From Algibacter_G agarivorans (lineage in GTDB: Bacteria; Bacteroidota; Bacteroidia; Flavobacteriales; Flavobacteriaceae): a stretch of 59,212 bases of DNA. Numbering within the stretch: position 1 is the first letter of the stretch; the number at the start of each line of letters is the position of its first letter. The translations under genes and the position numbers were made by a program. Below the pieces are notes generated by a model. It had not been told where the DNA came from. It searched no databases and saw only the letters and a list, made by a program, of their open reading frames with translations. This document shows positions 17,789 through 25,949 of the stretch, in pieces. The DNA is taken from positions 1-59,212 of the forward strand of contig NZ_BAABJJ010000045.1 of assembly GCF_039543245.1 (NCBI RefSeq), written 5' to 3'.

Positions 17789-19480
17789 ATGCAGCTTTCA
17801 GAGCAAGAATTAGTAAGAAGAGAAAAACTAACAAAATTACGCGAATTAGGCATTAACCCTTACCCAGCAGATTTGTATCCTGTTTCGCATATTTCTAAAC
17901 AAATAAAGGAGGATTTTAAAGAAGGCGATAAAGTTATTATTGCTGGAAGATTGATGTCTAGACGTATACAAGGAAATGCTAGTTTTGCTGAATTACAAGA
18001 TAGTGAAGGTAGAATACAGGTATATTTTAATAGAGATGAAATTTGCCAAGGCGATGACAAAAGCAAATACAACGATGTTTATAAAAAACTGTTGGATATT
18101 GGCGATTTTATTGGTGTTGAAGGCGAATTATTCACGACTAAAGTTGGCGAAAAAAGTGTTAGGGTCAAAGATTTTACGTTGCTTAGTAAAGCTTTAAAAC
18201 CATTGCCTTTGCCAAGAACCGATGCAGAAGGCAATGTACATGATGCATTTACAGACCCTGAACAGCGTTATAGACAACGTTATGCCGATTTGGTGGTAAA
18301 CTCGCATGTTAAAGATGTGTTCGTTAAACGCACCAAATTGTTTAATGCCATGCGTTCATTTTTTAATGATGCTGGGTATTTTGAGGTGGAAACGCCTATA
18401 CTACAACCTATCCCGGGTGGTGCTGCTGCACGTCCATTTATAACGCACCACAATGCTTTAGACATCCCCTTATACATGCGAATTGCCAATGAATTATATC
18501 TTAAACGATTGATCGTTGGTGGCTTTGAAGGCGTTTATGAGTTTTCTAAAAACTTTAGAAATGAAGGTATGGACAGAACCCATAACCCTGAGTTTACAGC
18601 CATGGAAATTTACGTGGCGTATAAAGATTATAATTGGATGATGGATTTCTGTGAACGTTTACTTGAACATTGCGCTATTGCCGTTAACGGAACTACAAAA
18701 GCTATGTTTGGTGAACATGAAATAGATTTTAAAGCGCCTTATGCCAGAGTAACTATGGCAGATTCCATAAAACATTTTACTGGTTTTGATATTACTGGTA
18801 AAACCGAAGAAGAGATTAGACAAGCGGCTAAAGACTTAGGTGTTGAAGTGGATAACACTATGGGAAAAGGCAAGCTTATTGATGAGATTTTTGGCGAAAA
18901 ATGTGAGGCCAACTATATTCAGCCCACTTATATTACGGACTACCCTAAAGAAATGAGTCCGTTATGTAAAGAACACCGTGAAAATCCTGAATTAACGGAG
19001 CGTTTTGAATTGATGGTTTGTGGTAAAGAAATTGCGAATGCCTATTCTGAACTTAATGACCCTATTGACCAGCGCGAACGTTTTGAGCATCAATTAAAAT
19101 TGGCTGCTAAAGGTGATGATGAAGCGACTGAGTTTATTGATCATGATTTTTTACGGGCTCTAGAATACGGTATGCCGCCAACTTCGGGGATGGGCATTGG
19201 TATGGATAGATTGATTATGTTTTTAACGAATAACCAATCTATACAAGAGGTTTTATTCTTTCCGCAAATGCGACCTGAGAAGAAACCATTAACTATTAGC
19301 GATGATGCTAAAGCAGTTTTTGAAGTTTTAAAGAAGGCCGAAAAATTGACTTTGATTGATTTAAAATCGCAATCAGGTTTATCAAATAAAAAATGGGATA
19401 AAACCATTAAAGAATTAACTAAGAACAATCTTGCTAAAGTTGAAAAAACAGATAATGGATTGTTTGTTGAAATGGTTTAA
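17789..19480 (+). CDS. lysS: Lysyl-tRNA synthetase, class II
   Basis: This 563-residue enzyme charges tRNA(Lys). The OB-fold anticodon-binding domain covers roughly residues 55-150 (VIIAGRLMSRRIQGNASFAE). The class II core follows: motif 1 around VETPILQPIPGGAAARPF, motif 2 FRNEGMDRTHNPEFT, and motif 3 GMGIGMDRLIMF. Residues after about 505 form an extra C-terminal tail (KAVFEVLKKAEKLTLIDLKS, then a small helical segment), longer than the E. coli enzyme; I believe such tails are usual in Bacteroidota. It is a single-gene unit with its own promoter box and a perfect terminator. Confidence 0.98.
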   Translation: MQLSEQELVRREKLTKLRELGINPYPADLYPVSHISKQIKEDFKEGDKVIIAGRLMSRRIQGNASFAELQDSEGRIQVYFNRDEICQGDDKSKYNDVYKKLLDIGDFIGVEGELFTTKVGEKSVRVKDFTLLSKALKPLPLPRTDAEGNVHDAFTDPEQRYRQRYADLVVNSHVKDVFVKRTKLFNAMRSFFNDAGYFEVETPILQPIPGGAAARPFITHHNALDIPLYMRIANELYLKRLIVGGFEGVYEFSKNFRNEGMDRTHNPEFTAMEIYVAYKDYNWMMDFCERLLEHCAIAVNGTTKAMFGEHEIDFKAPYARVTMADSIKHFTGFDITGKTEEEIRQAAKDLGVEVDNTMGKGKLIDEIFGEKCEANYIQPTYITDYPKEMSPLCKEHRENPELTERFELMVCGKEIANAYSELNDPIDQRERFEHQLKLAAKGDDEATEFIDHDFLRALEYGMPPTSGMGIGMDRLIMFLTNNQSIQEVLFFPQMRPEKKPLTISDDAKAVFEVLKKAEKLTLIDLKSQSGLSNKKWDKTIKELTKNNLAKVEKTDNGLFVEMV

Positions 19481-19504
19481 TACTTATTAAGATCATACAT
19501 ATAG

Positions 19505-19541
19505 AAAAAGCCGGTAATTTATAAATTACCGGCTTTTTTTT
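19505..19541 (+). terminator. Terminator of lysS
   Basis: A perfect stem AAAAAGCCGGTAATTTA / TAAATTACCGGCTTTTT with almost no loop, ending in eight Ts, starts 25 bp after the lysS stop. It is near-symmetric and could also act from the other side. Confidence 0.9.
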
Positions 19542-19891
19542 AACTAAACTAACTAAACTATTAACTAAACTCAGTGCAAATAGAGTTAATTATTTCCACC
19601 TGTAGAAGTATTTTAGAAATGTTTAACAGCTCTTGTCGATATTTTAGTTTTTCTTTAAGATTTAGTCATGCTTATGTTAATTTTTTAAGAAATTTTAAAT
19701 ATCGCTTCGAACTTATTAGGGGTTAATCTAATACTTTCTGCGTTCTAATAAGAATCTATAAAAGCAATAACCGGTAATGTGATAAAAACTGGAGTATCCA
19801 TTTTCCAATAGTATCATAGAAGTAATTAGGAAATTATAATTTAATACCTACGCAAGATTCATTCATATCATTTATCTACACTTAAAGTAGA
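19542..19891. other. Gene-free stretch between lysS and the alpha/beta hydrolases
   Basis: About 350 bp between convergent genes. It begins with a short direct repeat of AACTAAACT (three imperfect units, about 19541-19570). A 35-codon plus-strand frame from 19619 has no recognisable features, and I do not call it a gene. Nothing else is seen. Confidence 0.5.
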
Positions 19892-20716
19892 TTAAGGCAA
19901 TATTATTTTAATTTGATGATGGTATTTATCAAATGAAATTAAATTCCCATGATTGCCATCTTCAAAAGTTATAAATTTTGTTTGTTCCTTTATTGAAAGA
20001 TCAAATAACTTTTCAGCTGAAGCAAAAGGCACTACAACATCTGCTGTTCCGTGAAAGATTGTAATTGGACAATTAACTTGCTTTATATATTGATTGCTTG
20101 GTAGTTTATATTTTAAAAGCTGTTTTACCGGAAACATAGGGAATCTCGATTGCGCCACATCTAAAATACTATGATAAGGCGTTTCTAAAACAAGTTGTTT
20201 CGGCGTGTTTTTTGAGGCTATATAAGCAGCAATCCCTGTTCCTAATGAGCGTCCGTAAATAGTAATATCACTATCATTATACCTGCCCTTTAAATAATCA
20301 TAACAATATTGCGCATCATCATAAAGTGCTTGTTCACTTAACTTTCCAGTACTTTTTCCAAAAGTCCGATAGTCCATCACCAAAACATCATATTGTTTCT
20401 CAACAAAATATTCTGTAACCAAACCCCAGCGAGATAAATCGCCTGCATTTCCATGTAAATAGAGTATCACGCCTTTAGGGTTTTCCACTTTAAAATGAAT
20501 AGCATTTATAACTGCTTCATGGTCTGTATTAAAAAACAATTCCTCAAAAGGATATGAGAACTGATACTCATAATCTTGCGCTAATACCGTTGGCAAAAAC
20601 AACATTTTCTCTTGAAAAAAATTCAATAAAGTACCAACCATAAGATAGAGGCTAATTAAAACAATACCTGCCTTTTTAAGCTTTTGTTTTACTCGGTTTT
20701 GAGGTGTGTTTAACAT
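19892..20716 (-). CDS. Membrane-anchored alpha/beta hydrolase (paralogue 2)
   Basis: This 274-residue hydrolase has an N-terminal hydrophobic anchor (residues about 16-35, IVLISLYLMVGTLLNFF) after a basic stretch. The core shows GVILYLHGNAGDLSRWG (oxyanion region), the nucleophile elbow YGRSLGTGIAAY, GTADVVVPF with the acidic residue, and DGNHGNL with the catalytic histidine. It resembles Bem46/ABHD13-type serine hydrolases facing the periplasm. Its start overlaps the end of the upstream paralogue by 41 bp, so the two are translationally linked. The substrate is unknown. Confidence 0.9.
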   Translation of the reverse strand: MLNTPQNRVKQKLKKAGIVLISLYLMVGTLLNFFQEKMLFLPTVLAQDYEYQFSYPFEELFFNTDHEAVINAIHFKVENPKGVILYLHGNAGDLSRWGLVTEYFVEKQYDVLVMDYRTFGKSTGKLSEQALYDDAQYCYDYLKGRYNDSDITIYGRSLGTGIAAYIASKNTPKQLVLETPYHSILDVAQSRFPMFPVKQLLKYKLPSNQYIKQVNCPITIFHGTADVVVPFASAEKLFDLSIKEQTKFITFEDGNHGNLISFDKYHHQIKIILP

Positions 20717-21554
20717 GAATACTTGTTGTTGACAAATCGATATTTTGTGGCTTACTGTTTAATATATCCTGAATCATTTCATGATAGGATTCAAAGTTAT
20801 TCAAATTTTTATGCCCGCCACCGATCACAGTATGTAATTTGGTGCGTTTAGGATTTACTTTAGACAATTTTACACTGGTTTTATATGGAATCAATTTATC
20901 ATTAGTCCCATGAATAATATGAATTGGGCATTGCACATATTTTAACCACTTATAAGTTGGTAACGGATATTTTATAAGCAAAGACAATGGCATAAAAGGC
21001 GCATAACGTGCCGTAACTTTTGTTAAACTGTAATACGGCGCATCTAAAACTAACATTTTCGGGTTATTCATAGACGCCAGCTTTGCAGCAAACCCTGAAC
21101 CTAACGAACGGCCATATAAAATAATCCGATCTTCAGTGGTGCGCTCCTTTATCTTATTATATACTTCTTGTAAATCTCTTTTTATGGCTTTTTGTGAGCG
21201 CCTGCCTGTGCTTTTCCCAAAGCCACGATAATCTACCATCAAGACATTGTAACCATGTCTGGTAAAATCTACCGCAAACTTCCCCCAGCCTTTTATACTT
21301 TTAGAATTCCCTTTTAGGTATAGTACAATACCTTTTGATTCGCTTTTTGGCTTAAAGAGCAATCCATTGATTACTGCACCATCCCTAGTTTCTAAATTAT
21401 ATTCTTTGGTATGTTGATTTTCATAGTAAAATTCAAAATCCTTTGGGAGTTTTTCAGGTTTAAACAACATATAATCTTGTAAATAATACAAGGCTATACT
21501 TATTACAGCATAAGCAACAACAACTATAATAAGAATATGTAACCAATAAGGCAT
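20676..21554 (-). CDS. Membrane-anchored alpha/beta hydrolase (paralogue 1)
   Basis: This 292-residue protein is a paralogue of its downstream neighbour. A hydrophobic anchor lies at the very N-terminus (MPYWLHILIIVVVAYAVIS). Catalytic features are GIVLYLKGNSKSIKGWG, the nucleophile elbow YGRSLGSGFAAK, GTNDKLIPY and IGGGHKNL. I prefer the ATG at 21554; a frame nine codons longer would need a TTG start. It is the first gene of the pair, and a terminator-like hairpin separates it from the yiaA gene upstream. Confidence 0.9.
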   Translation of the reverse strand: MPYWLHILIIVVVAYAVISIALYYLQDYMLFKPEKLPKDFEFYYENQHTKEYNLETRDGAVINGLLFKPKSESKGIVLYLKGNSKSIKGWGKFAVDFTRHGYNVLMVDYRGFGKSTGRRSQKAIKRDLQEVYNKIKERTTEDRIILYGRSLGSGFAAKLASMNNPKMLVLDAPYYSLTKVTARYAPFMPLSLLIKYPLPTYKWLKYVQCPIHIIHGTNDKLIPYKTSVKLSKVNPKRTKLHTVIGGGHKNLNNFESYHEMIQDILNSKPQNIDLSTTSIHVKHTSKPSKTKA

Positions 21555-21602
21555 AAGCGGAGTTTGAATACTAATATACAATAAAAAACGAGTTTGTATT
21601 TT

Positions 21603-21633
21603 AAAACCTCGCAGCCATTAGCCACGAGGTTTT
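21603..21633 (-). terminator. Terminator-like hairpin after the yiaA-like gene
   Basis: AAAACCTCG and CGAGGTTTT pair over 9 bp around a 13-base loop, 67 bp past the yiaA stop on the minus strand. The T tract is short, so termination may be partial. Confidence 0.55.
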
Positions 21634-21699
21634 GGGTTAACTAACCAACCATCAAAACAACCCTTTTATATTTTTTTGTTTTGACACTTTATCCAATTA

Positions 21700-22182
21700 T
21701 TAAATATCTTCCTCAATATTCCTATCTATATATTGAACATCTCTCGTGTTTTTCTGAACAGCAATGGCAGCAAACAAACTCAATAGAAATGACATTCCGT
21801 AAAAGCCTTTTTCGCTTAAAAGCAAATCGGCATTCCAAAGCCCGATAACCAACAACACGATTGATGTTACTGTTGTAAACCAACTAATACTATAATAAAT
21901 ATCTGTAACAGGAATATTTTCCATTTTATCTCTTACCGCCTTTTGAACAGAGATTACAGAAAAGAGACCAAAAAGCAGTATGGTAAAATAATATCCCTTT
22001 TCATTAAGCATCATACCGGCATTCCACAAACCAATACAATACGATGTCATTCCAATTAATAAAGCAGACCAAGATGCGCCGATAAAAGCCGATGTTGGTT
22101 TTTGATCATACACTTTAACTTCTTTTTTTGTTTTTGTTTCTTTAGACTTTTCATCTACTGAAACTGTTGTTTGATAATTCAT
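21700..22182 (-). CDS. yiaA: YiaA/YiaB family inner-membrane protein
   Basis: This 160-residue protein has a charged N-terminal 30 residues and four hydrophobic segments arranged as two similar units. Each unit ends with a WNAG or WNAD motif (SYCIGLWNAGMMLNEKGYY and LLVIGLWNADLLLSEKGFY), and each is followed by AVQK or SVQK and an RD pair. This duplicated pattern is typical of YiaA/YiaB proteins, whose function is unknown. It is divergent from the helical-repeat gene at 22334. Confidence 0.88.
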   Translation of the reverse strand: MNYQTTVSVDEKSKETKTKKEVKVYDQKPTSAFIGASWSALLIGMTSYCIGLWNAGMMLNEKGYYFTILLFGLFSVISVQKAVRDKMENIPVTDIYYSISWFTTVTSIVLLVIGLWNADLLLSEKGFYGMSFLLSLFAAIAVQKNTRDVQYIDRNIEEDI

Positions 22183-22333
22183 ATTTTTTTGTTTTAATGA
22201 TTATAGGGCAAAACTGCGAAACTTACTGAAGTTACAAAACACTATATTTGAACAAAACCGACGATATATTTTAATATATTATTTAAAAAACACCTATATT
22301 TATTCATAATAAAATTTTAATACTGATGATTAA

Positions 22334-23854
22334 ATGATTAATTTAAACGATATAGTTTCTACATTTTCAACTGAAGACCAACAGAAATTCATCACTTATT
22401 TAGAAAAAAAGAACAAGCGGAATGATGCCAAAAACATCGCATTATTTAATCTATTATCAGAAGATGAACTAAACTCAAAAGACATTTCCATAAAGCTTTA
22501 TGGAAGCGAAAAGAAAGATGCTTACCATGCTTTAAGAAAACGCCTGCATCAATCTTTAATAGATTTTACAGCAAACCAAAGTTTACAAGACGAGAATTCT
22601 GCGGATATGCAAATCATTAAATACCTATTAGCTGCAAAATCATTTTTAAAACAAAACCAACATAAGGTTGCCTATAAAATTTTAGACAAAGCTGAAATAT
22701 TAGCCACAGAACATTATTTGTTCCCCATGCTAAATGAAATTTATCATACTAAAATCCAGTATGCTTACGCAAACCCATCTGTAGAATTAGATCCGCTCAT
22801 TATAAAACTCAAAGGCAATCAAAAGCATATTGCTATAGAAAACGAACTCAACATTGTTTATGTGAAAATCAGACAAACACTAAATAACATTGCCTACAAA
22901 GGAGATGTTTTAGATTTTCAAACCATACTCGACAACACGTTTAAAACACACAACATTAACATTAATGATGCTTTGTCGTTTAAATCTTTGTATCAATTAG
23001 TAACTATTGCTAGTATTTCAGCATTTATCACTAAAGACTATTTGAAAATTGAACCTTTTTTAATTAACACTTACAAATCGATTCTCAATTATAAAAGCAA
23101 AGAAAACCAGTTATACTATCATATTCAAATTTTATACGCCATTGCAAATACATTGTTCAGAAACAAAAAATTTTCGGAGTCCATGCCTTATTTAGAGCTT
23201 ATGCATGAACACATGAACTTGAAGAAACAGAAGTATTACACCATATTCAAATTAAAATACCTCCTACTAAAATCGCTTAATTTAAATTACAGCAACCAAC
23301 AAGAATTAGCCATACAAACCTTAGAGCCTTTTATAAAGAGCAAACACCCAGACACCGAGTCATTATTAGATATTAATTTAAGCCTGATTGTGTATTATTT
23401 TCAAAAAAACGATTTAAAAAAGGCACATCAAGTTTTTTCCAAATTTTATCATACCGATTCTTGGTACGCAGAAAAAGCAGGAAAAGAATGGGTCATTAAA
23501 AAAAACTTAATCGAAATATTACTTCATATTGAACTTAAAAACATTGACTTAGCAGAATCAAGATTACTTAGCTTTAAAAGAGGTCATTATTCATATTTAA
23601 AAAGCATCAATCAGCAACGTGTTATCACATATTTAGGTTTTGTTGAAGCCTATTACAAAAACCCAGAAACAGTAACCACAAAAGCATTTAAAGATACCGT
23701 TGAAAACGCTTTTGACTGGATTGAAACCCACAAAGAAGATATTTTTGTAATAAGTTTTTATAGTTGGCTGAAAGGTAAAATAAATAATACAGACCTATAC
23801 CAAACCACAATAACCTTAATAAAACAAGCTCAACAAGAATTAACAACTCCATAA
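22334..23854 (+). CDS. Unknown helical-repeat protein
   Basis: This 506-residue protein has no signal peptide, so it is probably cytoplasmic. The first 90 residues include FSTEDQQKFITYLEKKNKRN and ALRKRLHQSLIDFTANQSL. From about residue 110 onward it is a long array of amphipathic helices (YLLAAKSFLKQNQHKVAYKI, ANTLFRNKKFSESMPYLELM, NLSLIVYYFQKNDLKKAHQV), resembling degenerate TPR units. I do not recognise a named family. A protein-interaction scaffold is the most that can be inferred. It precedes the beta-rich exported protein gene by 34 bp. Confidence 0.82.
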   Translation: MINLNDIVSTFSTEDQQKFITYLEKKNKRNDAKNIALFNLLSEDELNSKDISIKLYGSEKKDAYHALRKRLHQSLIDFTANQSLQDENSADMQIIKYLLAAKSFLKQNQHKVAYKILDKAEILATEHYLFPMLNEIYHTKIQYAYANPSVELDPLIIKLKGNQKHIAIENELNIVYVKIRQTLNNIAYKGDVLDFQTILDNTFKTHNININDALSFKSLYQLVTIASISAFITKDYLKIEPFLINTYKSILNYKSKENQLYYHIQILYAIANTLFRNKKFSESMPYLELMHEHMNLKKQKYYTIFKLKYLLLKSLNLNYSNQQELAIQTLEPFIKSKHPDTESLLDINLSLIVYYFQKNDLKKAHQVFSKFYHTDSWYAEKAGKEWVIKKNLIEILLHIELKNIDLAESRLLSFKRGHYSYLKSINQQRVITYLGFVEAYYKNPETVTTKAFKDTVENAFDWIETHKEDIFVISFYSWLKGKINNTDLYQTTITLIKQAQQELTTP

Positions 23855-23876
23855 TTATTTATATTTAAACTTTACC

Positions 23877-23884
23877 TATTTTTG
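23877..23884 (+). promoter_or_regulatory. Predicted -7 box just before the 23889 gene
   Basis: TATTTTTG matches TAnnTTTG and ends only 4 bp before the ATG at 23889. If used, transcription would begin at or inside the start codon, giving a leaderless mRNA. It may equally be a chance match in AT-rich DNA. Confidence 0.35.
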
Positions 23885-23888
23885 CTCG

Positions 23889-25106
23889 ATGCTAAAAAAA
23901 ACGCTTTTTATTGTATTCTGTATTTACAGTTCTATTGTAATAGCGCAAAAAAAAGATAGCTTATCAATTAAAAATGGTATTGAAAACCCTAGCCTTTTAG
24001 CAACACATCATTTTGGTATTTTCAGTTCTAGGATTAATACCAATTTTAAACTTACGCCTCCAAAAAAAACAACTTTAACCATAAACTCTATTAGCGGAAA
24101 CAACTTTCAACCTTTTGTTGAAGCTCATTTCCCTAAAGATTCCGAAGTAAGAGAACAATTAAGCCAAGTTATTTGGCATGACCGTCATTTTAATTTTATT
24201 GACCAAGCAACTACGCCTGCAGAGTATATGAATATCGTTATAGATGCAGTAATTAAGGAGTTTAGAGTTGGTATTAATATCCCATTATCAAAACAACACG
24301 AATTAGGTATTACTTTACGCTCTTATTTAATTACCAAAGGAAAACATCCATTTTCATTTTTTACAGGTGATGAAAGTATTGAGTGGTTCCATAGTAATGT
24401 TGCCGGTGGCGAAGACCCATATGGAAGGCGATATTATGGGTTAAATCAAGTGAATTTTAAATACTTTGATAGAAACGGAAAAACACTCGAACTAAATAAC
24501 AATGATTTTTTTATTGGAGGTCTTGAGCTCAATCACTTTTATTATCCTAAACTTTCAATCAATAAGGCTAGAAATATATTTTTCAATTTTGGCAGTCATT
24601 TAGGGCTTAACACCTCTAAATTTAATTCGTCTGTAGATATTGGGGTTTCTGGTAATGCTATCAAGAAAATACCTCTAAAAAACAATTACGAACTCAATAT
24701 TGCCTTAGGCGCAAATCTGTTACGCAAAAACATAATCAATTTTAAGGAGGTTATAGATTTAGGTAACAATCCGTATTTAGGAACTATAGAAAGTAATATT
24801 GAAATAACTAAATACACAAAAAAAGGAAATTATAATGCCTTTGGAATAAATTACCAAGCACAATCGCGTTACAACAAAAAAAAAGAAGCCGATTATTATA
24901 GATTACTTGGCAAATGGAGTGAAATAAATGGGGGTTGGCACAATGGCGTTGCCACACTATATAATGCTCAATCTACTTGGAATTTCACATATACTTATGG
25001 TCGACCAAAATTAAAATTATCAATATACATTAAAGAAGATTTTTTGGTAAACAATGCGCCTGACTTTCAAACTGGAGTGAGTTTAAAACTCCCCATTTCA
25101 GAATAA
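23889..25106 (+). CDS. Unknown exported beta-rich protein, probably outer membrane
   Basis: This 405-residue protein has a signal peptide (MLKKTLFIVFCIYSSIVIAQ). The mature sequence alternates polar and aromatic residues in short beta strands (EFRVGINIPLSKQHELGITL, NFTYTYGRPKLKLSIYIKED) and ends TGVSLKLPISE, consistent with a beta barrel in the outer membrane. No named family is recognised. It lies 34 bp after the helical-repeat gene and 128 bp before the Spy-like gene. Confidence 0.8.
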   Translation: MLKKTLFIVFCIYSSIVIAQKKDSLSIKNGIENPSLLATHHFGIFSSRINTNFKLTPPKKTTLTINSISGNNFQPFVEAHFPKDSEVREQLSQVIWHDRHFNFIDQATTPAEYMNIVIDAVIKEFRVGINIPLSKQHELGITLRSYLITKGKHPFSFFTGDESIEWFHSNVAGGEDPYGRRYYGLNQVNFKYFDRNGKTLELNNNDFFIGGLELNHFYYPKLSINKARNIFFNFGSHLGLNTSKFNSSVDIGVSGNAIKKIPLKNNYELNIALGANLLRKNIINFKEVIDLGNNPYLGTIESNIEITKYTKKGNYNAFGINYQAQSRYNKKKEADYYRLLGKWSEINGGWHNGVATLYNAQSTWNFTYTYGRPKLKLSIYIKEDFLVNNAPDFQTGVSLKLPISE

Positions 25107-25234
25107 ACTAGACACTGTATTTATTTCAGCCAAACCCATTCGATTTGTTAATGTCTCGTTAAAACTAACACCGCTTTTAAACCTTTCTAAAATTGCTAAG
25201 TCCTAGTAGTAATTAATTTAAATTTTTAATACAG

Positions 25235-25711
25235 ATGAAAAAGCTAATATTAATTGCCTTAGCCTTTATAGGACTACAAGCAATTGCTCAAGAGCAAAAA
25301 AGACAAAAACCAAATAACCAAGAAAGAAGTCAAAAAATGATGAATCTCTCTGCGGAAGACATGGCTACACTCCAAACAAAAAAAATGACTTTGTTTTTAG
25401 ATTTAAATGAATCTCAACAAGCTAATATTCAAAAAATAAATTTAGAAAATGCCACTAAAAGAAAAGCAATGATGGCTGAGCGCAAAGCAAAAAAAGAAAG
25501 TGGAGAAATGCAAAAACCTACACAAGAGCAACGTCTTAAAATGGTAAATTCCAAATTAGACCATCAAATTGCTATGAAAGCTAAAATGAAAAACATTTTA
25601 AATGAAGAGCAATATGCTAAATGGCAGAAAGCACAAATGCGAATGGCCTCTAAAGGAAAAGACCAAAAGCAAGGCATGAAAAAAAGCATGCACAAGAAAA
25701 AACAAAAATAG
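25235..25711 (+). CDS. Small periplasmic Spy/CpxP-like helical protein
   Basis: This 158-residue protein has a signal peptide (MKKLILIALAFIGLQAIAQ) followed by a highly charged, Met-, Lys- and Gln-rich helical region. The segments TKKMTLFLDLNESQQANIQK and MKNILNEEQYAKWQKAQ match the repeat pattern of LTXXQ/Spy-like periplasmic proteins (DUF4890-type in Bacteroidota). The tail is extremely basic (KKSMHKKKQK). Relatives act in envelope stress as chaperones or metal sensors; a role here is inference. A strong terminator follows. Confidence 0.8.
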   Translation: MKKLILIALAFIGLQAIAQEQKRQKPNNQERSQKMMNLSAEDMATLQTKKMTLFLDLNESQQANIQKINLENATKRKAMMAERKAKKESGEMQKPTQEQRLKMVNSKLDHQIAMKAKMKNILNEEQYAKWQKAQMRMASKGKDQKQGMKKSMHKKKQK

Positions 25712-25748
25712 ATTTAGTTTAGTTAATTTGATTATAGTTTAGTTGATG

Positions 25749-25787
25749 AAAAACGCATCCCGAAATTTCGGGATGCGTTTTGTTTTT
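25749..25787 (+). terminator. Terminator after the Spy-like gene
   Basis: AAAACGCATCCCGAAA and TTTCGGGATGCGTTTT form a perfect stem of about 16 bp with essentially no loop, followed by GTTTTT. The core is the palindrome CCCGAAATTTCGGG. Confidence 0.9.
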
Positions 25788-25880
25788 ATGAGTTGATGCC
25801 TGTTTTTGGGCTAAATTTAGCAAACCCGTCTGCCTACCATTATAGAAGTCTTCAGTTTACAATTCAATTATAAATGTATA

Positions 25881-25926
25881 AAAAAAGCCTGTTTCAATCC
25901 CGATAGCTATCGGGAGAAACAGGCTT
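25881..25926 (-). terminator. Terminator of pnp with an embedded palindrome
   Basis: On the minus strand AAGCCTGTTTC and GAAACAGGCTT pair, and the long central region is itself a perfect palindrome, TCCCGATAGCTATCGGGA (25898-25915). A run of six or more Ts follows. The stem thus looks like a terminator whose loop carries a second palindromic repeat. Confidence 0.85.
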
Positions 25927-25949
25927 AAAATTATAGATTAAAAAAGAAA

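Noticed and set aside
19541..19570. Three units of AACTAAACT after the lysS terminator as a possible small repeat array
   Set aside because: The units are short, imperfect and in AT-rich DNA, with no regular spacing; a CRISPR array or origin is not supported.
19619..19726. A 35-codon plus-strand frame after lysS
   Set aside because: No promoter box, signal or family pattern; it lies in a gene-free gap of biased composition.
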